Below are positions 1 to 6,248 of a stretch of DNA of 17,743 nt, piece after piece. Position 1 is the stretch's first letter; the number at the start of each line of letters is the position of its first letter. Origin of the DNA: CAIOZW01 sp049317725 (GTDB lineage: Bacteria; Acidobacteriota; Blastocatellia; RBC074); the NCBI GenBank assembly GCA_049317725.1, contig JBMOHS010000079.1:1-17743 (forward strand), read 5' to 3'. The translations under genes were made by a program, and so were the position numbers. The notes under the pieces are model-generated. The model did no database searches. It was not told the origin of the DNA and saw nothing but the letters and a program-made list of their open reading frames with translations.

Positions 1-109
1 TCGTCGGGGCATTGCACGGCGCCAACGGGGTGCTGCGGTTGCGCGGGAGCGGAGCTTGCAGCAGAAAGTCCGCGCCGTTCTGATCGCTGTCGGTGCATCC
101 TCTTTCGCG
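1..109. repeat. Near-identical intragenic direct repeat, copy 1
   Basis: Bases 1-109 match 886-994 with only two mismatches that I can see (positions 56 and 103); similarity then falls away. The offset is 885 bp, exactly 295 codons, so both copies are read in the same frame. They encode the C-terminal part of each lamin tail domain (CTDSDQNGADF through LAPCNAPT). The match is far closer than in the rest of the two domains. Confidence 0.85.
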
Positions 110-1534
110 ACGAAGCAGCGCGCCGGTCGCCTGTGGATCCGGTGCCGCACGCTCTCCCTCAAAACAGTTGGCCGTCGATCCATAGCCGACAAAATCGACC
201 CGCCCACCGCTGGCCGGGCACGTTCCCGTCAGCGGCGCCGCTTGATTCGAGAGTGCAATCTTTCCTCCGCTTGAGCTGAGATTGGCCGTGCCGGTCGCGT
301 CGGGGGAAGGCGGGGCGATCCCGGCGGTGCCAGACGACGCCAGGCGAATCAAGTAGAACTGTCCCGGCTCGATCCTCCCCGCCAGCGTCGTCGCCGTCCA
401 AGTCCCGCTGGCAGCCGAGGCATACTGGAGCGACCAGCCCGTCAAGTCGACTGGTGCCTCCCCGCGGTGGAAGAGTTCCACCCAGTCGTGCGTGTAGGGA
501 GCACCGCTGTTGCCCCCTCCCGCGAAGATCTGGCTGATGACGACCGGGCTGGCCGGGAGGGGTGGGGCGACCGTCAGCGCCAACAGCCCCTCCCCGGCCC
601 TCCCTTGATCGTCCACCACGCGCACCGGCAACGACCGTGCCCCCGGTGCGAGGTCGGCGGGCAGCAGAACCGCTCGCGAGTACTGTCCATCCCCGGCACT
701 CGCGTCTCCCTGCTGACCATCGTCGAGCAGCGAGAACTCTGCCACTCCCCCGAGGGGCCGCAAGTCGGCCGTCACCCGGACTCCTGTACTCGTCGGCCGC
801 TCCCCGGGCGTGACCGTCGCGACCAGCAGCACGACGCCTCCCGCCAAGACCGGATCGGGGATCGCCTGCGCCGTCACCTGCGGCATCGTCGGGGCATTGC
901 ACGGCGCCAACGGGGTGCTGCGGTTGCGCGGGAGCGGAGCCTGCAGCAGAAAGTCCGCGCCGTTCTGATCGCTGTCGGTGCATCCTCCTTCGCGGCGGGC
1001 GAGCGCCGTCGTGCTCCCCGGAGCCGGACCACGCGCGCTTCCCTCAAAGCAACTCGCCGAGGATCCATATCCCACCAGGTCGATCACGGTCGTTCCCCCC
1101 GGGCAGCCAGAGGATGGGCCGGGCACGGTATCCGTGCTGGTGAGGAGCACCTTCCCCGCCGTGGCCGCCATCGCGATCGTCCCGACGCCATCGGGAGCCG
1201 GTAAGGCGATGCCGCTACCTCCACCAGAAGCCTGCTGGATCAAGTAGCGCTGTCCGGGCTGCAGCGTTCCCACCAGCAGCGTCCGTTGCCAAGTGGTTCC
1301 CGTCGCCGACGCATAGTGGACCGCCCAGCCGCTCAGATCGACCGTCGCGCTTCCGCGGTTGAAGAGTTCAATAAAGTCGTGGCGATAGAGGGCACCGCTA
1401 TTCCCCCCTGCACCGTAGACCTGACTGATCACGACCGAGGGGGTCATGACTGCCCCCCCGGTCTCCATCCCGCCATGACCCAACCAGAGAACCAGCCAGA
1501 CCAACCCCACCCGACTCAGCCGCCCTGCACGCAT
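1..1534 (-). CDS. Exported protein with two lamin tail domains (3' end outside window)
   Basis: The minus frame is open from the left edge to an ATG at 1534, so at least 511 residues are present and the C-terminus is missing. The start is supported by AAGGAG six bases upstream. Residues 1-28 have basic residues, then a Leu/Val/Trp-rich core, as in a signal peptide, so the product is probably secreted or surface-bound. A first lamin tail domain starts near residue 32 (VVISQVYGAGGNSG, then FIELFNRG and DLSGW) and ends with the GYGSSASCFEG and CTDSDQNGADF segments typical of bacterial members. A beta-rich Ig-like linker (about residues 215-325) follows, then a second lamin tail domain from about residue 329 (VVISQIFAGGGNSG, WVELFHRG, DLTGW). 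Such domains occur in bacterial exported proteins, often beside nucleases or surface adhesins; no catalytic domain is visible here. The exact biological role is unknown. Confidence 0.88.
   Translation of the reverse strand, partial: MRAGRLSRVGLVWLVLWLGHGGMETGGAVMTPSVVISQVYGAGGNSGALYRHDFIELFNRGSATVDLSGWAVHYASATGTTWQRTLLVGTLQPGQRYLIQQASGGGSGIALPAPDGVGTIAMAATAGKVLLTSTDTVPGPSSGCPGGTTVIDLVGYGSSASCFEGSARGPAPGSTTALARREGGCTDSDQNGADFLLQAPLPRNRSTPLAPCNAPTMPQVTAQAIPDPVLAGGVVLLVATVTPGERPTSTGVRVTADLRPLGGVAEFSLLDDGQQGDASAGDGQYSRAVLLPADLAPGARSLPVRVVDDQGRAGEGLLALTVAPPLPASPVVISQIFAGGGNSGAPYTHDWVELFHRGEAPVDLTGWSLQYASAASGTWTATTLAGRIEPGQFYLIRLASSGTAGIAPPSPDATGTANLSSSGGKIALSNQAAPLTGTCPASGGRVDFVGYGSTANCFEGERAAPDPQATGALLRRERGCTDSDQNGADFLLQAPLPRNRSTPLAPCNAPT
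886..994. repeat. Near-identical intragenic direct repeat, copy 2
   Basis: Second copy of the repeat seen at 1-109, at the end of the first lamin tail domain. It keeps frame and encodes almost the same peptide. The left edge of the window cuts the other copy, so the full repeat length is not known. Confidence 0.85.
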
Positions 1535-1994
1535 ATGCCTCTCCTTGGTCCGGCGGGAGCAGGAACTGGGCCCACGCCGCGACCAACACCTCGGGGTGGC
1601 GAAAGTGTGCTGTTGTTTGTTTCGGTTGTTCTTCCCGGGTTGGCTAAGATGACCCGGAATCGTGCACTCTGTAACCAGCGCAGTGTAGCCGAGACAAGGA
1701 GAGTGCGTCAATTAGAAGAACTTGGCAGAAGAACTTGGGAAAAGCAGGACCGGCGAACTGCCCACAGGTTGACACTGGCCGAGTTGTTCGGGCTCTCGTC
1801 GAATCCCCTCCCTTTGCGGATCGGTTGCCGGTCGCGTATCATCTGCTTTTGGCCAATTCTGGCCAGTTTTGGTCGGGCTAGTGTTGAGGTTGCCTGGAGA
1901 GCTTGGACTTGTACTGAGAGTTCCATTGATGCCCTGATTTCGTAATCGGCGATCAAAGTCCCAGACAATCATCTGTCCGGACGAGAGAGCAAGC
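1535..1994. other. Divergent intergenic region, 460 bp
   Basis: This gap separates the minus-strand lamin-tail gene from the plus-strand IPT/NHL gene, so promoters for both should lie here. I see no convincing protein, RNA gene or strong sigma-70 promoter. A TTGACA occurs at 1769-1774 on the plus strand but has no acceptable -10 box 16-18 bases downstream. A 12-bp direct repeat AGAAGAACTTGG lies at 1714-1725 and 1727-1738. Confidence 0.5.
1714..1738. repeat. 12-bp direct repeat, period 13
   Basis: AGAAGAACTTGG occurs at 1714-1725 and again at 1727-1738, separated by one base. It lies between two divergent genes, where an operator would be expected, but one pair of repeats does not prove protein binding. 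Confidence 0.5.
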
Positions 1995-3098
1995 ATGGAA
2001 GAGACCATCGAACGTACCATTGACCACCTCACGCCTGCCGCCGGTGTGGAAGGAGGGGAGATACTGATCTCCTGCAAGGGGTATCTCACCAACCATCCGG
2101 CGGCCTGTCGTGTCTGGATAGGTCGACAAGAGGCGCGGTTGGTCAGTGCCTCACCCTCGCGGGTTGTCATCTCGATTCCGGAGACTCCTCTCGGGGAAGG
2201 CGCGGAGGAGATCCGCCTCGTCGATGAGGGAGGAGCCATCTCCGCACCGTTCCTTCTGGGTCGCAAACTGGCCGAGCATCTCCACCCAGTCGCTAATCCG
2301 GCGATCGACCCTGAAGACGGGAGCGTGATCGTCACCCTCTCGGGTTCGCGTGGGCAGAAAGTTTCCCACTCGCTCTTCCGGATCAGTTCCCACGGAGGAG
2401 AAGAATCAGTCACCCCGATTGAGGCGGAGATCGTCAATCCAACCGGCCTCGCCTTCTCACGGGACGGCGATCTGTACGTCACCAGCCGGTTGGACGGAAC
2501 CCTGCTGCGGGTCAACCCGTACGGCGAAGTCCAGACAATTGCGACGGATCTGGGCGTCGCCACCGGAATCGCCATCGACAGACGCGGGGAGATCTATGTT
2601 GGAGACCGCAGTGGGCGCATCCTCCGGGTCAATGAGTTGGGAGAGTCCCGCCCGGTCGCCTCGATCGAGCCAAGCGTCTCCGCCTTCCACCTCGCCTTTG
2701 GCCCGGACGGGGCACTCTATGTCACCGGTCCAACCGTCTCCTCCTACGAGAGTATCTACCGCATCGACTTGGTCGATGAGGCCTTGACCGGGTCAGGCCT
2801 TCCCCGTCTCCACCCGTCCCCTTCCTTCGAAGGGGGGACTGGGGCTCGGGTGACCCGCTTCTTCACCGGCCTCGGTCGTCCACAAGGTCTCGCGTTCGAC
2901 ATCGAAGGAAATCTCTACGTTGCCGCCTCGCTGCGGGGGCACAGAGGGATCATCCGGATCTCCCCGGATGGTCGCCACGCGGAGGTAGTTGTCGCCGGGG
3001 GGACCCTCGTCGGGCTTGCCTTTGATCGAAATGGGAATATGATCGTTACCGGCACAGAGCGGGTCTACTCTCTGCCCCTGGGAATTGTGGGATTCTGA
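1995..3098 (+). CDS. IPT/TIG domain plus NHL/SMP-30-like beta-propeller protein
   Basis: A 367-residue protein starting at ATG 1995 with only a weak purine-rich stretch (GAGAGAG) upstream. Residues about 10-90 form an IPT/TIG immunoglobulin-like domain (rising from DHLTPAAGVEGGEILISCKG; typical VWIGRQEARLV and VVISIPETP strands). Residues about 145-360 form repeated propeller blades of the type GLAFSRDGDLYVTS, GIAIDRRGEIYVGD, HLAFGPDGALYVTG, GLAFDIEGNLYVAA and GLAFDRNGNMIVTG, about five of them. This is the NHL/SMP-30/gluconolactonase-like architecture. No signal peptide or membrane segment is visible, so it appears cytoplasmic unless exported by an unrecognised route. The acid residues needed to call it a lactonase cannot be confirmed by eye, so I give no enzymatic function. 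A long loop at about residues 268-282 between blades is encoded by a palindromic GC-rich stretch. Confidence 0.85.
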   Translation: MEETIERTIDHLTPAAGVEGGEILISCKGYLTNHPAACRVWIGRQEARLVSASPSRVVISIPETPLGEGAEEIRLVDEGGAISAPFLLGRKLAEHLHPVANPAIDPEDGSVIVTLSGSRGQKVSHSLFRISSHGGEESVTPIEAEIVNPTGLAFSRDGDLYVTSRLDGTLLRVNPYGEVQTIATDLGVATGIAIDRRGEIYVGDRSGRILRVNELGESRPVASIEPSVSAFHLAFGPDGALYVTGPTVSSYESIYRIDLVDEALTGSGLPRLHPSPSFEGGTGARVTRFFTGLGRPQGLAFDIEGNLYVAASLRGHRGIIRISPDGRHAEVVVAGGTLVGLAFDRNGNMIVTGTERVYSLPLGIVGF

Positions 3099-3199
3099 GC
3101 CGATTCTTCATCCTGCGACCTCAGGTCGACCTTGCCGCCGTTGAATTGGTGGCGCGTCACCGGAAAATATCTTCCTCGGACTCGATCGTCGGAAATGTT

Positions 3200-4129
3200 A
3201 TGGATCAACTTGGAAACCCAGGAGAGATAGCCGCACCGCTTGAGGCAGAGTCAGGGGCTGGAGATTCCCTCCCCCCGGACTCCCAGGTCGTGCCTCCCTC
3301 CCTGGAAGAGCGGGCACTGGCCGGTGAGGCACGCCTGCGCACCCTTCTGCAGGAGATGGGATCGGTCATCGTCGCCTACTCTGGAGGGGTCGACAGCGCC
3401 TACCTCGCCTGGGCTGCGAACCAAGAGTTGGGACCACGCGCACTCGCGATCACTGGGGAGAGCCCCAGCTACCCCGATTTTCAGCGGCAGGACGCCCTGA
3501 CCGTCGTCACCCAGTTTGGCATCGCGCACGAGTTCCTCTCCACCGAAGAGATCAACGACCCCAACTACCAGGCTAACCCCGTCAATCGCTGCTACTTCTG
3601 CAAACACGAACTCTTTTCGAAGCTGGAGCAGGTCGCCGCCCTTCGCGGCTACGCGGTCGTCTGCGACGGCAACAACGCCGATGACATCGGAGACTACCGG
3701 CCGGGACGCCAAGCCGCGCAGGAGCTGGGCGTTCGCAGCCCACTGCACGAGGTGGGGCTCACCAAGCAGGAGATCCGGTGGCTCTCCCGCAGAGCCGGCT
3801 TGCCGATCTGGGACCGTCCAGCCTCCGCCTGCCTCTCGTCCCGCATTCCGTATGGCATGCCGGTGACCATCGAAAAGCTCTCCCGAATCGAACGTGGAGA
3901 GGCCATTCTCCGTGCCAGTGGCTTTCAGCAGATGCGCGTTCGTCATCACGGAGACCTTGTTCGCCTTGAGATCGCGCCGGATGAGCTCCCGCGTGCCCTC
4001 ACCGTCGAGATGGCCCACCATCTCACCCAGGCGTTCCAGGCACTCGGATTTCAGTATGTCACCCTTGATCTTCAGGGGTACCGGACCGGCTCGCTCAATG
4101 CCATGATCGACACCCGCCCCAACTCGTGA
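3200..4129 (+). CDS. larE: LarE, ATP-dependent sacrificial sulfur transferase
   Basis: LarE is a PP-loop enzyme that thiolates the carboxylates of the nicotinate-derived precursor of the nickel-pincer nucleotide cofactor, used by lactate racemase and relatives. The PP-loop SGGVDS is at residues 61-66 from the ATG at 3200. Other family hallmarks are NNADDIGDYRPGRQAA, ASACLSSRIPYG and YVTLDLQGYRTGSLN near the C-terminus. Cysteines at 131 and 134 (RCYFCK) and 211 (SACLSS) match the three-cysteine LarE form, proposed to carry an iron-sulfur cluster and recycle sulfur; the L. plantarum enzyme instead has only the sacrificial cysteine equivalent to 211. I chose ATG 3200, preceded by GGAA, giving 309 residues; an in-frame TTG at 3146 would add 18. 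The segment before the PP-loop is long and low in complexity. No larB or larC is in the window. Confidence 0.9.
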   Translation: MDQLGNPGEIAAPLEAESGAGDSLPPDSQVVPPSLEERALAGEARLRTLLQEMGSVIVAYSGGVDSAYLAWAANQELGPRALAITGESPSYPDFQRQDALTVVTQFGIAHEFLSTEEINDPNYQANPVNRCYFCKHELFSKLEQVAALRGYAVVCDGNNADDIGDYRPGRQAAQELGVRSPLHEVGLTKQEIRWLSRRAGLPIWDRPASACLSSRIPYGMPVTIEKLSRIERGEAILRASGFQQMRVRHHGDLVRLEIAPDELPRALTVEMAHHLTQAFQALGFQYVTLDLQGYRTGSLNAMIDTRPNS

Positions 4130-4291
4130 GCCAACGACCACCTGTGCGTCAACTCAGGATCCAACCCCTTCGCCAATCAGAGGCCACTCGCCAGCCCGGC
4201 TTGGACGCTGGCCGCAAACAGCCCCTTTTGCAAGAAACGCGGCTGACCTGCGAGCAAGAGTCCCACCGACCAACAGAGAGAAGGAGATTTT

Positions 4292-5569
4292 GTGGCTGCC
4301 TACGTCGATGATACCCGCGTCATCCGCGGTGAGAATCCTTTTGAATCCATGATGTCGCGCTTCGATCACGCCGCGCGACTGCTCGAACTCAATCCCGACC
4401 TCTACAAGGTTCTGCGTGTTCCCAATCGGGAGTTCACCGTCTACATCCCGGTCTTCATGGACAACGGTACAATCGAGGTCTTCACCGGGTACCGGGTCCA
4501 GCACAACTTCGCACGCGGTCCGGCCAAGGGGGGGATCCGGTATGCCCCGGACGTCTCCCTCGACGAAGTCCGGGCACTGGCCGCCTGGATGACGTGGAAG
4601 TGTGCGGTCGTCAATATCCCCTTTGGCGGTGCCAAGGGCGGAATCATCTGCGATCCTGCGCATATGTCACCATCTGAACTGGAGCGGTTGACCCGTCGCT
4701 ACACGGCAGAACTGATCGATGTCATTGGCCCCGAGCGGGATGTTCCTGCTCCTGACATGAACACCAACGAGCAGACGATGGCTTGGATCATGGACACCTA
4801 CTCGATGCATGCCCGCCACACGGTGACCGCAGTCGTCACTGGCAAGCCCATCGACCTCTCCGGATCGAAGGGCCGCCTCGAAGCCACCGGGCGGGGGCTC
4901 CTCATCGTTGTCGACCAAGCCGTCGAGAAGCTCGGATTGAAGGCCTCCGACTGCCGCGTCGTCATTCAGGGCTGCGGAAATGTCGGAGGAACGGCGGCAC
5001 AGCTGATGCACGAACGGGGCTATAAGGTGATCGCCATCTCTGATATTCACGGCGGGATTCATCATGACCAGGGACTTGACGTCCCAGAGGTGCTCCGCCA
5101 CCTCTCGACGAACAAGACCCTCGAGGGATACCCGAACGCCAGCTCCATCTCAAATCACGAACTGCTCGAACTGGAGTGCGAGGTCCTCATCCCAGCAGCC
5201 ACTGAAAACCAGATCACCAGCCACAACGCCAACCGTATCAAATGCCGGATCCTTGCCGAGGGGGCCAACGGTCCAACCACCGCGACGGCGGATGAGATTC
5301 TTGAGCGGAACGGTGTCTTTGTCCTCCCGGATATCCTCGCCAATGCCGGCGGCGTGACCTGCAGCTATTTTGAATGGGTCCAGGATCGCATGGGCTATTT
5401 CTGGAAGGAGTCGATGGTCAACGAACGACTCCAGGATGTCATGGAGGATAGCTTCCGCGATGTCATCAAATATGCCGAGACGCACCGCGTCAACAACCGG
5501 ATCGCTGCTTACATGCTGGCGATTGCCCGGGTCGCCTATGTCACCCAGATCCGGGGGATCTACGCCTGA
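4292..5569 (+). CDS. Glu/Leu/Phe/Val-family dehydrogenase, probably glutamate dehydrogenase
   Basis: A 425-residue cytoplasmic dehydrogenase that probably interconverts glutamate and 2-oxoglutarate plus ammonia. The start is GTG 4292, with AAGGAG at 4281-4286 and five bases of spacing. The substrate domain shows GPAKGGIRYAP (Lys79), the second lysine Lys103, the catalytic Lys115 in PFGGAKGG and Asp155 in APDMNTNE. The Rossmann domain has GxGxxG at residues 227-232 (GCGNVG), and the acidic residue in AISDIHGG after the second strand favours NAD over NADP. The AEGANGPTT and LPDILANAGGV motifs are intact, and length is normal for the hexameric bacterial/archaeal class (about 415-430). It lies 162 bp after larE and is followed by a long gap, so it may be monocistronic. 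The symbol (gdhA, gudB or rocG) cannot be chosen from sequence alone. Confidence 0.93.
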   Translation: MAAYVDDTRVIRGENPFESMMSRFDHAARLLELNPDLYKVLRVPNREFTVYIPVFMDNGTIEVFTGYRVQHNFARGPAKGGIRYAPDVSLDEVRALAAWMTWKCAVVNIPFGGAKGGIICDPAHMSPSELERLTRRYTAELIDVIGPERDVPAPDMNTNEQTMAWIMDTYSMHARHTVTAVVTGKPIDLSGSKGRLEATGRGLLIVVDQAVEKLGLKASDCRVVIQGCGNVGGTAAQLMHERGYKVIAISDIHGGIHHDQGLDVPEVLRHLSTNKTLEGYPNASSISNHELLELECEVLIPAATENQITSHNANRIKCRILAEGANGPTTATADEILERNGVFVLPDILANAGGVTCSYFEWVQDRMGYFWKESMVNERLQDVMEDSFRDVIKYAETHRVNNRIAAYMLAIARVAYVTQIRGIYA

Positions 5570-5690
5570 TCCACTCTGGTTTTCCGGGTCCGTAGACGCG
5601 GACGGACGGGCTGGAAGAGCTGCCGCGTGGTCGCCAACTCGGCGACTCTTCCGGCCATTGCTGCATCTTGTCCTGGAAGTCAACGCTGAA

Positions 5691-5719
5691 TTGACTTGGC
5701 ATTCTTGATCGGGTAGATT
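5691..5719 (+). promoter_or_regulatory. Candidate sigma-70 promoter
   Basis: TTGACT at 5691-5696 (five of six consensus bases) is followed after exactly 17 bases by TAGATT at 5714-5719 (four of six). It points toward the outer membrane protein gene 530 bases downstream. No closer promoter of equal quality was seen, although GATAAT occurs at 5953 and 5969. Confidence 0.4.
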
Positions 5720-5952
5720 GAACGGGTTGTAATTTGTCAAGATACCGTTAGTTAGCATTGCCGTCGTCTATGGCTCTGACGGACTCCGATGGACCCGCTG
5801 CTTGACCCGTTGCAGTTGAATCGCCGCAGTCGCCTCGCTTCTGTCGATTGGTTCCGCTGCTACTCTCTCAAGGGCGGTTCTCTGCGATGGCCCGGTTCCT
5901 GGTGATGCCCCAGTTACCCGGTCGCTGCAAAAAGTTTCAGTTTTTAGTTATT

Positions 5953-5984
5953 GATAATCCATCGAATCGATAATCCATCGAATC
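5953..5984. repeat. Perfect tandem duplication, 16-bp unit
   Basis: GATAATCCATCGAATC is present twice with no gap, at 5953-5968 and 5969-5984. Each unit begins with GATAAT, which resembles a -10 element, so duplication may create two alternative start sites or a tandem binding site. Confidence 0.8.
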
Positions 5985-6069
5985 GCCCGATGTTCAAGCC
6001 CCCGCCCTTTGACCAAGGAGATCAAAATTGGGCTGGTGAGAACAACTGGGGACGGCAACAGGGAAGCGG

Positions 6070-6095
6070 AAAAGTAAGCAGAAAAAGTAAGCAGA
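6070..6095. repeat. Perfect tandem duplication, 13-bp unit
   Basis: AAAAGTAAGCAGA occurs at 6070-6082 and immediately again at 6083-6095, in the purine-rich leader of the downstream outer membrane protein gene. Function unknown. Confidence 0.75.
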
Positions 6096-6236
6096 ACAAG
6101 ATAAGAACTGGGATTGAACCTGATCAAGACAGATCATTACAGATGATCCCGAGACCAAAAATCTCAAGACCAAAAGATCCCAAGATTGACAACCTCAAGA
6201 CAGACGAACGCAGCAAGAATGACGTCACCCAAGATG

Positions 6237-6242
6237 AGGAGG
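6237..6242 (+). promoter_or_regulatory. Strong ribosome binding site fixing the start at 6249
   Basis: AGGAGG lies six bases before ATG 6249. It selects this start over the upstream in-frame codon at 6186, which would put 21 polar residues before the signal peptide. Confidence 0.8.
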
Positions 6243-6248
6243 AGAAAT

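Larger units (their letters stand above)
5570..6248. other. 679-bp intergenic/leader region before the outer membrane protein gene
   Basis: No convincing gene is seen. The first about 120 bases are GC-rich and hold only a weak inverted pair GTCCG/CGGAC near 5590-5605 without a T-tract. A good sigma-70-like promoter lies at 5691-5719. From about 5935 the composition changes to A-rich and purine-rich, with perfect 16-bp and 13-bp tandem duplications, up to the ribosome binding site at 6237. If the promoter is used, the untranslated leader would exceed 500 nt. Confidence 0.5.

Noticed and set aside
159..983. Minus-strand frame of 274 codons
   Set aside because: It is shifted by one base relative to the lamin-tail reading frame, and its product is low-complexity. 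The true frame shows conserved lamin tail motifs throughout.
1769..1800. TTGACA at 1769-1774 as a promoter -35 box
   Set aside because: No -10-like hexamer at 16-18 bases spacing; the downstream sequence is GC-rich.
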